From: Solirubrobacterales bacterium
GTDB taxonomy: Bacteria; Actinomycetota; Thermoleophilia; Solirubrobacterales; JACPNS01
Reading direction: 5' to 3'
Length of the DNA: 64,000 bases
Assembly (NCBI GenBank): GCA_016185345.1
Contig: JACPNS010000005.1
Span: 98,117 to 162,116 of the forward strand
Shown: positions 43,095 through 51,320 of the stretch, in pieces
Position numbering within the stretch: the first letter of the stretch is position 1
Layout of the letters: every line of letters begins with the position of its first letter
The notes under the pieces: model-generated
The model's input: the letters and a program-made list of their open reading frames with translations, nothing else
Database searches by the model: none
Told to the model about the DNA's origin: nothing
Translations under genes and position numbers: made by a program

Positions 43095-43563
43095 AAGAGG
43101 AGTATTCGCCGCGCGCGCGCGATCGCTTGCCTGCGGAGAGCGCGGTGCTCGCGGGTGCGGAAATTGCGAGTTTCGGGGCGCCGTGAGTACGCAAATGGGG
43201 TGAAAACTACTTCTGCGCCGCGCCTCCGGCGAACCCGGAAAGTGGGTGTTTTGCAGCCCGAAACCGGCTCCTGGAGCGGGAATGCACGGTAAAATACGAA
43301 GAGAACCAAGTTGGTTTCTCGGTCCACCATCAAAGCCCTCTAAAACCCCCGTTTTTTGACGTCTGATGGAAGTGATTGATTGTCGAGTTACCCGCTGATA
43401 GCGGTTTTCGAGTCCGCAAACTGGTGAAAAACACGCGGTTTTTGGCCATTTGCGGCGATCCACAGAATCGTTCCAGGATCGACTTCGAAGTTTCTGAAAT
43501 TGAATTTGCACGACGCTCGGCCCGGTCATAAGACACGTCAGGCGCTCTGGAGGAGGAAGACAG
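43095..43563. promoter_or_regulatory. Long structured leader region upstream of nrdJ
   Basis: 469 bp with no supported gene. It contains a near-palindrome GAGAACCAAGTTGGTTTCTC (43301-43320) just after a TAAAAT box. An AAAAC-CCCC-GTTTT hairpin (about 43346-43359) follows, then a strong stem at 43414-43455 whose arms CCGCAAA...TTTGCGG are extended inward by TGGT and GAAAAAC pairing. The nrdJ SD (GGAGGAGG) follows at about 43550. I see no B12-box, so this is not an obvious cobalamin riboswitch. Confidence 0.5.
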
Positions 43564-46479
43564 ATGATGAACCCAACCGAAATGGCCACACGTGGTCAGA
43601 TCAGTGCCGATCAACTGCGTGCCGCAAGCGGCGCATCCAACACTGACGGGCACGGCAAAGGTCTGAAGATCACGCGCCGCTACACGGAGGCCGGTGTACA
43701 CCCCTTTGATGCAATCGAGTGGGAGATCCGTGACGCAATCATCGGAAATCCCGAGAACCCTGCCTTCGAACAGCGTGGTGTCGAGTTCCCCAAGTCCTGG
43801 TCGCAGAACTCCACCAACATCGTCGCGCAGAAGTACTTCCGTGGACAGATCAACACGCCCGCGCGTGAAACATCCGTAAAGCAGATGATCGGCCGCGTCT
43901 CCGGCACGATCGCGGGCTGGGGCCGCGAGTTCGGCTACTTCGCCTCCGAAGAAGACGGCAACGCCTTCGAAGACGAACTGACCTACATCCTCCTCCACCA
44001 GATCGCGGCATTCAACTCGCCGGTCTGGTTCAACGTCGGCTTTGAAGAGCACCCACAGTGCTCTGCGTGCTTCATTCTCTCCGTCGAGGACACGATGGAG
44101 TCGATCCTCGACTGGAACACCAAGGAAGGCCAGATCTTCCGCGGCGGCTCCGGCTCGGGCATCAACCTCTCGAACATCCGTGGCTCCAACGAGCCACTCG
44201 GCAAGGGCGGAACGGCCAGCGGCCCCGTCTCCTTCATGCGCGGCACCGACGCGTGGGCTGGCACGATCAAGTCCGGCGGCAAGACCCGCCGCGCAGCCAA
44301 GATGGTTGTGCTGGACATCGATCATCCAGACATCAAGGACTTCATCTGGTGCAAGGCCAACGAAGAGGACAAGGCCCGCGCACTGCGTGACGCCGGCTTT
44401 GACATGTCGATCGACGGCGAAGGCTTCAAGTCGATCCAGTACCAGAACGCCAACAACTCGGTCCGCGTCTCAGACGAGTTCATGCAGGCAGTCGCCGATG
44501 GCACCGAGTGGCACACCCGCTCACGCAAGACCGGCGAGATCGTCGACACCTACGACGCCCGCGAACTGATGGCCGAACTGGCCGACGCCGCCTGGCGCTG
44601 CGCCGACCCTGGCATCCAGTACGACACGATCATCAACAAGTGGCACACCAGCCCCAACAGCGGCCGGATCAATGCCTCCAACCCGTGCTCTGAGTACATG
44701 CACGTCGATGACTCGGCATGCAACCTCGCCTCACTGAACCTGATGAAGTTCCGTCGCAAGGACGGCACCTTCGACACCGACCAGTTCGAGCACGCGATCG
44801 ACATCGTCTTGCTCGCTCAGGAGATCGTCGTCGGACCGTCGAGCTACCCGACCGAGGACATCGGCAAGAACGCTCGCGCGTTCCGCCAGCTCGGTCTTGG
44901 CTACGCGAACCTCGGCGCACTTCTGATGAGCAACGGCCACGCCTACGACTCGGACCGCGGCCGCGCAGACGCTGGCGCGATCACCGCTCTCATGACCGGC
45001 CGCGCCTACCGCCAGTCGGCGCTCATTGCTGAGGCGATGGGTGTCCACGAGGCGTACCCGATCAACGCAGAGCCGCAGCTGAACGTGATGCAGATGCACC
45101 GCGACGCTGCCTACAAGATCGCCGAAGACTCACTTGAAGACGCTCCGCTGCTCGAAGCTGCGCGTCGCTCGTGGGACGAAGCAGTGCAGCTCGGCGCCGA
45201 GCACGGTTTCCGCAACGCCCAGGCCACGGTGCTCGCACCGACGGGCACGATCTCCTTCCTGATGGACTGCGACACGACCGGCATCGAGCCGGACTTCTCG
45301 CTGGTCAAGTTCAAGGAGCTCGTCGGCGGCGGCAACATGACGATCGTCAACCAGACGGTGCCGCTGGCACTCGAAACCCTCGGCTACGACTCAGCGGTGA
45401 TCGACCAGATCGTCGCCTACATCGCCGAGGAGAACACGATCGTCGATGCGCCTGGCCTCAAGCACGAGCACCTCGACGTGTTCGACGTGGCCGTTGGTGA
45501 GCGCGCGATCAGTCACATGGGCCACATCAAGATGATGGCCGCGGCTCAGCCGTTCCTCTCGGGCGCGATCAGCAAGACCGTCAACATGCCCAACACGGCA
45601 ACGATCGAGGACATCGCCGAGGCCTACATCGAGGGCTGGAACTACGGCCTAAAGGCTCTGGCCATTTACCGCGACGGCTCCAAGACCGCGCAGGCATTGC
45701 GTACCGACGCCCAGGAAGGCGCGGACACCGAAGGCAACGTCGTGATGAGCGAGGAAGAGTTCGACAAGGCGCTTGAGGGCGCGCGTGCAGAAGGCGCGCT
45801 CGAGGCCGGCAAGGTCCCGCACCGTCGCCGCATGCCCGTTGAGAGTCAGTCGCTCACGCACAAGTTCTCGATCGCAGGTCACGAGGGCTACATCACCGCC
45901 GGTCAGTACGACGACGGAACGCCGGGCGAGATCTTCCTCACCGACATCGGTAAGGAAGGCAGCACCCTGCGCGGAATGATGAACGCCTTCGCGACCTCGA
46001 TCTCGGTTGGCCTCCAGTACGGCGTACCGCTCGAGACCTTCGTCGACAAGTTCTCCTACATGCGCTTCGAGCCCGAAGGCATGACCAAGAACAAGGAGAT
46101 TCCGTTCGCCAAGTCGATGCCCGACTACATCATGCGTTGGCTCGCATCGCGTTACTGCGACGCGGACCTCCAGGAAGAGCTCGGCATCATGACCGACTCG
46201 GTGCGCGCGAAGAAGACGGCTGAAGAGGCTGGGATTGATCTTCGTGGCGACACTGCCGGTCCGGCTGCACCGACCACTGGCGCAACCAACGGGAATGGCA
46301 ACGGGAAGAGCAGCGCGCCGGCCGCGAAAGCCATTGTGGTCGATCAGCCCGTAGCCGCCCCCGCCCGCATGAAGGGCCTGGACCTCGGCCCCGCCTGCGG
46401 TCAATGCGGCGGAATGATGCAGCGCACCGGGTCTTGTTACACGTGCAGCAGCTGCGGCAACAACACCGGCTGCGGCTGA
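43564..46479 (+). CDS. nrdJ: Adenosylcobalamin-dependent ribonucleotide reductase (class II)
   Basis: 971 residues. Signatures: 'FNSPVWFNVG', 'CSACFILSVEDTM', 'GGSGSGINLSNIRG', 'NPCSEYMHVDDSACNLASLNL' (split catalytic motif at about 378-398), 'APTGTISFLMDCDTTGIEP', and a C-terminal Cys-rich tail 'CGQCGG...CYTCSSCG'. It converts ribonucleotides to deoxyribonucleotides with AdoCbl as radical source. The SD GGAGGAGG is strong; ATG codons at 43564 and 43567 are both possible. Near the C-terminus a low-complexity Asn/Gly/Ala linker precedes the redox tail. A terminator follows at 46512-46547. Confidence 0.97.
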   Translation: MMNPTEMATRGQISADQLRAASGASNTDGHGKGLKITRRYTEAGVHPFDAIEWEIRDAIIGNPENPAFEQRGVEFPKSWSQNSTNIVAQKYFRGQINTPARETSVKQMIGRVSGTIAGWGREFGYFASEEDGNAFEDELTYILLHQIAAFNSPVWFNVGFEEHPQCSACFILSVEDTMESILDWNTKEGQIFRGGSGSGINLSNIRGSNEPLGKGGTASGPVSFMRGTDAWAGTIKSGGKTRRAAKMVVLDIDHPDIKDFIWCKANEEDKARALRDAGFDMSIDGEGFKSIQYQNANNSVRVSDEFMQAVADGTEWHTRSRKTGEIVDTYDARELMAELADAAWRCADPGIQYDTIINKWHTSPNSGRINASNPCSEYMHVDDSACNLASLNLMKFRRKDGTFDTDQFEHAIDIVLLAQEIVVGPSSYPTEDIGKNARAFRQLGLGYANLGALLMSNGHAYDSDRGRADAGAITALMTGRAYRQSALIAEAMGVHEAYPINAEPQLNVMQMHRDAAYKIAEDSLEDAPLLEAARRSWDEAVQLGAEHGFRNAQATVLAPTGTISFLMDCDTTGIEPDFSLVKFKELVGGGNMTIVNQTVPLALETLGYDSAVIDQIVAYIAEENTIVDAPGLKHEHLDVFDVAVGERAISHMGHIKMMAAAQPFLSGAISKTVNMPNTATIEDIAEAYIEGWNYGLKALAIYRDGSKTAQALRTDAQEGADTEGNVVMSEEEFDKALEGARAEGALEAGKVPHRRRMPVESQSLTHKFSIAGHEGYITAGQYDDGTPGEIFLTDIGKEGSTLRGMMNAFATSISVGLQYGVPLETFVDKFSYMRFEPEGMTKNKEIPFAKSMPDYIMRWLASRYCDADLQEELGIMTDSVRAKKTAEEAGIDLRGDTAGPAAPTTGATNGNGNGKSSAPAAKAIVVDQPVAAPARMKGLDLGPACGQCGGMMQRTGSCYTCSSCGNNTGCG

Positions 46480-46511
46480 TCCCGAGCTAGCCAAAAGCCA
46501 AGACTGAACAA

Positions 46512-46547
46512 GGCGCCCTCTGTCCATCGCGACGGGGGCGCCTTTTT
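46512..46547 (+). terminator. Rho-independent terminator of nrdJ
   Basis: GGCGCCC / GGGCGCC stem with a 17-nt loop, followed by TTTTT, 33 nt after the stop codon. Confidence 0.85.
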
Positions 46548-46658
46548 CATTGGGTGACGCGTTGCGGCTTTAGGGGTCGGCAGACAAGCGGCGAAATTCA
46601 TCTCACAGGCGCTCACGCGCATGCCCGGCCCTGCCGATCCACACACTGAACCCCCCGA

Positions 46659-48833
46659 ATGAATTCCTCCGCATCCTCGCAGTCCCAGCGCAGAGTCGAT
46701 CCATGGCTCGTGGCGATTGTTCTGGGTACTGCAATCTCTGGCGCGCTGATCGTGGCGCGGGCTCGAAACTGGGCCGTGATGACCGACGAACTGCTCTACA
46801 CGGGCATGGCGCGGTCGATCGCCCAAAGCGTTTTTCCGTTCGCTGCGTTGCGCGGCGAACACCTCCCGGTGAACCAGGTGCTTTTCCCGACGATGATCGC
46901 GCCGCTCGTCGGGGCGCTGTCGATGCCGGTCGCCTACTCGTTCATCGCTGCGCTCAACGCGATCGTCTTCGCGACGGCTGCGATCCCCGCCTATCTCCTG
47001 ACCAATCTCGTCACCGCCAACCGCAGCGCGGCGCGCTGGGTCGCGCTCTGCACGGTCGTCACGCCGTGGCTCGCCTTTGCCTCGAAGGCGCTTCCCGACC
47101 CGCTCGCCTACGTCGCCGTGCTCTGGGCTGCCTACGCGATGGTCCGCACGGCCGGGGCCAACGAACGCCCGCTCAGAGGCGACCTCCTGATGCTGCTTGC
47201 GATCGCCCTCGCCTACCTCGTGCGAAACCAGTTTCTGCTGCTCGTCGGGGTCTGGGTCGCCGCGGTCGTGCTCTGCCGGATCGGTGAAACGCTCGGAGAC
47301 AAAACATGGCGCGAGCTGCCGCGCGAATTGGTCGCTCTCCTGAAGGACCGCCCGCTCCCCTTCATCACGTTCGTGCTCGTGATTCTGCTCGTGAAGTTCC
47401 AACCGGTCTGGATCCTCGGGCTCTACACGGTCACCACATCCGACATCCGCGGCGGCGCGCTGCCAGGCGGCCTGATCCACGCGTTCTTCAACCATGCGAG
47501 CGTCGTCGCGCTCGGTGTGGCGGGGCTTCCATTCGTGCTCGGCCTGCCGTGGTTGGTCGTCGCGCTCACCCGCGTCAAGGAGCGCGTCCAGAACGACGCG
47601 GCGATCGTGATCGTCCTGCTCTCGTGCGCCGTGCTGGTGGTCGCCGCGAGCTTCGACGTTCGTTTCGCCGAATCCGACCGCGTGATCGAGCGATACATCT
47701 TCTACTTCGCGCCACTGATGTTTGTTGCGATGGCCGCGTTCTTCATCCGGCCACCCAAGAGCCTCGCCGCCTTCGCGTTGCCAGCGATCGCCGGGCTGCT
47801 GCTGCTCAACGCCAGCGAACCGTTCGGGCTCGACCAGAAGCTCAACTTCCAGATCAACCACGCCTTCTCGCCGATGCAGATCGGCCTGGTCGTCTACCAA
47901 AAGTCCGCTGACGCGATCGGGACTTCGATCTTCGGATTGATGACCGTCGCGATGATCGCACTGGCTGGCGGGGCATGGTGGCTGCTCCAATCGGGCAAGG
48001 CCACAGTTGCGCTGAACACATCATTCGCGCTCGTCTTTGCGGTGGTTCTGACGACGACGATCTACACAGTCCCCAAAGTCGTCAACCTTCAGAACGAACT
48101 GGTGGACAAGGGCTTCGGCTATCGCACCAATACAGAAAAGGCCTGGCTCGATCAGGCCACCAATGATGAGCCGGTCTCGCTCGTTTACAGCCCGCGCCTC
48201 GATATCACCGACAAGCGGGAGATCAAGCGTGCCGAGCGAACCAGCAACTGGTGGGACCTCGCCTTCTGGAACGAGTCGATCAGCGCTGTGTACGTCTCGC
48301 TTTCTGGCAACCCCACCCAATACAATCCGCTCCTGGGCGTGGCGTTCACGATGAAGCCCAATTGGGAGACCGGCGAGCTCAAGCGCGCCAGCGGCGACAA
48401 GGCCGAGTATCTCGCGCAGTCGGCCACGAGTCCGAACTTCGCGCCGCATTACGCAGGCACGCCGATCACGCGGGCGGGCTTCACCATCTACGACACCGGC
48501 ACCGATGCCACTGCGTCCTGGGCCACCCAGGGACTCACCGCTCGCGGCTGGGTGCCTCCGGCCGGGGCCACGCTCCGAGTCTGGGGATCACTCGACGAGA
48601 CGCGTCGGATCCAGATCGTCCGCCTCACGGTCGCGACCCGGCGGGCCGCGAGAAGGCTCGCCGGCTTCAAGGTCGTCGGCGCCGATCAGGTGAAGGTCGA
48701 ACGCATCGGGCCGCGCATCCGGTACAGCTGGCCCGTGGAAATCATCCCGGGCGAACACCAGGACTTCAGGCTCGTCCGCGGCGGCGGCAACGTGCATGTG
48801 GAGAAGATCGACGTCAGCGCGCCTCAGGGTTAG
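46659..48833 (+). CDS. Large polytopic membrane protein, GT-C glycosyltransferase-like
   Basis: 724 residues with about eleven TM helices in residues 18-480 and a soluble C-terminal domain of about 240 residues. The first periplasmic loop carries 'MTDELLYTGMARS', an acidic pair after TM1 as in GT39/GT83-type GT-C enzymes. The C-terminal domain reads as beta-rich and probably sits outside the membrane. Likely transfers a sugar from a polyprenyl carrier, but donor and acceptor are unknown. Its stop shares TTAG with the convergent deacetylase. Confidence 0.72.
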   Translation: MNSSASSQSQRRVDPWLVAIVLGTAISGALIVARARNWAVMTDELLYTGMARSIAQSVFPFAALRGEHLPVNQVLFPTMIAPLVGALSMPVAYSFIAALNAIVFATAAIPAYLLTNLVTANRSAARWVALCTVVTPWLAFASKALPDPLAYVAVLWAAYAMVRTAGANERPLRGDLLMLLAIALAYLVRNQFLLLVGVWVAAVVLCRIGETLGDKTWRELPRELVALLKDRPLPFITFVLVILLVKFQPVWILGLYTVTTSDIRGGALPGGLIHAFFNHASVVALGVAGLPFVLGLPWLVVALTRVKERVQNDAAIVIVLLSCAVLVVAASFDVRFAESDRVIERYIFYFAPLMFVAMAAFFIRPPKSLAAFALPAIAGLLLLNASEPFGLDQKLNFQINHAFSPMQIGLVVYQKSADAIGTSIFGLMTVAMIALAGGAWWLLQSGKATVALNTSFALVFAVVLTTTIYTVPKVVNLQNELVDKGFGYRTNTEKAWLDQATNDEPVSLVYSPRLDITDKREIKRAERTSNWWDLAFWNESISAVYVSLSGNPTQYNPLLGVAFTMKPNWETGELKRASGDKAEYLAQSATSPNFAPHYAGTPITRAGFTIYDTGTDATASWATQGLTARGWVPPAGATLRVWGSLDETRRIQIVRLTVATRRAARRLAGFKVVGADQVKVERIGPRIRYSWPVEIIPGEHQDFRLVRGGGNVHVEKIDVSAPQG

Positions 48834-49498
48834 TCCTGAAGACGCGCGGCTGGGCCATCACGGAAGAGAATGTTTGCGCCGGGGCCGAGCCCGTTGATGG
48901 CGTTCTTGGCGATTGTCCGCCAGGGCTTTGCGAGACCGTCCTGCGAGTCGGCACTCCAAAGCATCTCGGCATACCCCAACTTGTCGGTCAGCCTCTGGTC
49001 GAGTTCGGTCTTGATGTCGGCCCTGCTGAGCGTCGTGAGATCGGAGTGATCCCAGGTGTGATTGCCGATCGGTCCGTACCGGGCGTGCAGCTTCAGGCCG
49101 GGAATATCGCTGGCGGAGTTTTTGCCGACGTCAAACCAGGTGGCGGGGATGCCCTCTTCCTTCAAGAGCTTCAACAATTCGGGCGTGGTGGCCGACGGGC
49201 CGTCGTCAAAGGAGATCGCGGCGTAGTTTTTCGTGCCGGCGCAGAAGAGCGGTTCCCTCAGCTTCGCCAGGTGCTTCAGAGCCGCTGCCTGCTGCTTGGG
49301 CGAGATGTAAATCGCTCCAGATGAAGCTATGTCGAGCCCTATCTCCGCTGGAAACGTCGAAACTTCGATCACTGGCCGGACGACGTCGTTGTTCTCCGGA
49401 GACCGCGACATTGAAAACAGCATCGAAAACAGCACCGAAACTACGCAAACCAGCACCGCTAAGCGGAGTCTGCGGTTCGACGTACGACGAATGTCCAT
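48830..49498 (-). CDS. Polysaccharide deacetylase-like protein with incomplete NodB core
   Basis: 222 residues from the ATG at 49498 (a GTG at 49513 adds five). One N-terminal TM helix (11-30) anchors an extracytoplasmic NodB domain. Motif 1 'SFDDGPS' (Asp98/Asp99) and motif 2 'GNHTWDHS' (His147/His151) are intact. About 25 residues that normally follow, including the RPPYG-type arginine motif, are missing between 'ELDQ' and 'KLGYAEMLWS', and the usual motif-5 His reads Arg ('LFRDGP'). The frame is open, so this is an in-frame deletion; catalysis is doubtful. Confidence 0.75.
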   Translation of the reverse strand: MDIRRTSNRRLRLAVLVCVVSVLFSMLFSMSRSPENNDVVRPVIEVSTFPAEIGLDIASSGAIYISPKQQAAALKHLAKLREPLFCAGTKNYAAISFDDGPSATTPELLKLLKEEGIPATWFDVGKNSASDIPGLKLHARYGPIGNHTWDHSDLTTLSRADIKTELDQRLTDKLGYAEMLWSADSQDGLAKPWRTIAKNAINGLGPGANILFRDGPAARLQD

Positions 49499-49583
49499 CT
49501 TTCTTGCAGCCACGCGGCATCGATCCTACGTTGATCTTGACCACGATTTGGGCAACGATCCCCGGCATTTGCCGACAGGGAGT

Positions 49584-49624
49584 ATGCATCCGGATCAATG
49601 GTCATACATCCATAACGGATGCAT
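49584..49624. promoter_or_regulatory. Inverted repeat upstream of the deacetylase gene
   Basis: ATGCATCCG (49584-49592) and CGGATGCAT (49616-49624) form a perfect 9-bp inverted repeat around a 23-bp spacer that has its own GGAT...ATCC pairing. It lies 86 bp upstream of the deacetylase ATG on the minus strand. Confidence 0.4.
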
Positions 49625-49655
49625 CGCGAACTTCTGGCCCCCGTTCTCTGAGCTG

Positions 49656-49826
49656 CTCGGGAGCTGGAACGCCAGTCCCGACTGCGGAGGCCGGGACAGG
49701 CGGGAAGAGCCCACCCAGGTGGGCTCTTTCTCGTTAAGGACTCGGGAGCTGGGCTGCGCCGGATCCCCGACTGCGGAGGCCGGGACAGGCGGGAAGAGCC
49801 CACCCAGGTGGGCTCTTTCTCGTTAA
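49656..49826. repeat. Tandem duplication of a terminator-bearing unit
   Basis: Two adjacent units begin with CTCGGGAGCTGG (49656 and 49741). Each contains an identical 61-bp block (49677-49737 and 49766-49826). Each block holds the palindrome AAGAGCCCACC-CA-GGTGGGCTCTT followed on the plus strand by TCTCGTT. The stretch between the 12-mer and the 61-mer has diverged (9 vs 13 nt). The hairpins act as terminators in the plus direction; on the minus strand they follow the cupin stop. Confidence 0.8.
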
Positions 49827-49829
49827 AGG

Positions 49830-50252
49830 CTAGGTCTCGACCTGCACAACCCGAGGCTGACCCTCGCGATGATTGCCATCGCGGCCAACGTATCCGCCTT
49901 CGGCCCCGAACACGATGTATGTCGCCTCGTCATCGCCAACGTTCGCCACGCTGCGCTGAGTCGCGGCCGCGATGCGAATCACGCCGCCCGGTCCGAGCGT
50001 CACCGACTCATCGTCCTGCTCGCCCATCGTGAATCGCAGCGTGCCCGCGTGCACGAAGTACACCTCTTCCTGGCGGTCGTGCCAGTGCGCGCCGGTGCCG
50101 ACTCCAGCCGGCAAAACGATTCCGTTCACGCCCATCTCGGTCACGCCAAGCTCGCCGCGGACCTTGCGGAAACCCTGACCCTCGCCCATGCCGTCGAGAT
50201 TTCCGGCCTTCCAGCCATTGCCTTCGACCACTTCAACCTGCAGATCGCTCAT
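49830..50252 (-). CDS. Single-domain cupin protein
   Basis: 140 residues with one cupin barrel: 'GTGAHWHDRQEEVYFVHAGTL' type motif around residues 53-72, giving a His/His/Glu metal site. The SD AGGGGA is good. It may be a sugar-nucleotide or small-molecule binding protein; it has no clear link to the divergent glycosyltransferase beside it. The tandem terminators follow its stop. Confidence 0.85.
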   Translation of the reverse strand: MSDLQVEVVEGNGWKAGNLDGMGEGQGFRKVRGELGVTEMGVNGIVLPAGVGTGAHWHDRQEEVYFVHAGTLRFTMGEQDDESVTLGPGGVIRIAAATQRSVANVGDDEATYIVFGAEGGYVGRDGNHREGQPRVVQVET

Positions 50253-50296
50253 TTCGTCCCCTGATCGGATGGCCGCTGGCTACAGTCGCCAGCGCT

Positions 50297-51292
50297 ATGC
50301 AGGTCAAGTCTGTCACGGTCGCAGTACCAGTGCTCAACGGGGGCGAGAGATTTCTCATGCTGCTGGGCGCGGTCGCGCGGCAGCGGAATCATTCCGGCGT
50401 CGAGTTGGAGCTGCTGATCGTGGATTCGGGCTCCACCGACGGCTCAGTCGAGGCGGCGAAGGCAGCGGGCGCGCGAGTCATTGAGATCGACAAATCAACC
50501 TTTCAGCACGGCCGCACGCGCAACCTCGCCGTGCGCGAGGCGAAGGGCGAAGTCGTCGCGCTGCTGACCGACGACTCGGTGCCGGCAACTGACATCTGGC
50601 TCGACTCGATCGTCGAGGGCTTTGCAGCGGCCGAGGATGTCGCGCTCGTCTGGGGTCCGCAACACACGCTTCCAGAACACCCACACTTCGTTCGCCGCGA
50701 GCAGGACGAACACTTCAACCGCTGGGGCAAAGAAGGCCAGATCGAGCTTCAGCGCATCGGCGCTGGCGCCAAGGGGCTCGCCGAGTACGAGGCCAACCAG
50801 GGCTTCTTCGCATACTTCTCTGATGCCAACGGCGCCGTCGCGAAGTGGGCCTGGGAGGATCACCCCTACCGCGAAGTGCCCTACGCCGAGGATCAGCTGA
50901 TCGCGCGCGAGATGCTCGAAGCCGGCTACGCAAAGGTCTTTCACGCCGGCGCGGCGGTCGAACACTCGCATCACTTCAGCGTGATCGAGTCGATGAAGCG
51001 CTCGTTCGATGACTACCGCGCGCTGCTCGAGGTACTCGGGTTTCGCTCGACGATCGACCTTCGCACCGGGGCGCGAGCGGTTGCTGACCTCACGCGCCGA
51101 GACCGCGCGCTGCTGCGCTCCGAGGGTGCAGCTGGCGCCGATCTTGCTGTCGGCACGCTTAGGAGCCTGCGTTACCACACGCTACGCGTCACTGCCGAAT
51201 GGCTGGCCGCCCGGGCCGATCGCATGCCCGATTGGCTTACGCGCAGGCTCTCCAAGGAAGGGCGCCCGGGCGTCAGTCCAGTATCGATCTAG
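50297..51292 (+). CDS. Family 2 glycosyltransferase, rhamnosyltransferase-like
   Basis: 331 residues, GT-A fold. 'VAVPVLNGGERF', 'LLIVDSGSTDGS' (nucleotide-sugar site) and 'HGRTRNLAVREAKGEVVALLTDDSVP' (about 72-97) with the DxD-like Asp pair. The HGRTRN segment is shared with the N-terminal domain of the protein at 52230-54323 and is typical of rhamnosyltransferases. The later 'EDQLIAREML' holds the catalytic-base region. First gene of a three-gene plus-strand glycan operon. Confidence 0.88.
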   Translation: MQVKSVTVAVPVLNGGERFLMLLGAVARQRNHSGVELELLIVDSGSTDGSVEAAKAAGARVIEIDKSTFQHGRTRNLAVREAKGEVVALLTDDSVPATDIWLDSIVEGFAAAEDVALVWGPQHTLPEHPHFVRREQDEHFNRWGKEGQIELQRIGAGAKGLAEYEANQGFFAYFSDANGAVAKWAWEDHPYREVPYAEDQLIAREMLEAGYAKVFHAGAAVEHSHHFSVIESMKRSFDDYRALLEVLGFRSTIDLRTGARAVADLTRRDRALLRSEGAAGADLAVGTLRSLRYHTLRVTAEWLAARADRMPDWLTRRLSKEGRPGVSPVSI

Positions 51293-51320
51293 CCGCGCGG
51301 ACCACTGGTAGGGTTTTTTC

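Noticed and set aside
43095-43563. Cobalamin riboswitch upstream of nrdJ
   Set aside because: The gene is B12-dependent and the leader is long and structured, but I could not find a B12-box-like sequence or the expected peripheral pairing.
41844-43589. 581-residue version of the membrane protein
   Set aside because: The extra N-terminal 165 residues are basic and non-hydrophobic and run through the nrdJ leader; the GTG at 43094 is more reasonable.
43330-44325. 331-residue minus-strand frame over the nrdJ start
   Set aside because: It is antisense to strongly conserved nrdJ sequence and has no recognisable domain; G/C-rich third positions open such shadow frames.
49677-49826. CRISPR array
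   Set aside because: Only two copies of a 61-bp repeat with hairpin and no spacers or cas genes; it is a tandem duplication with terminators.
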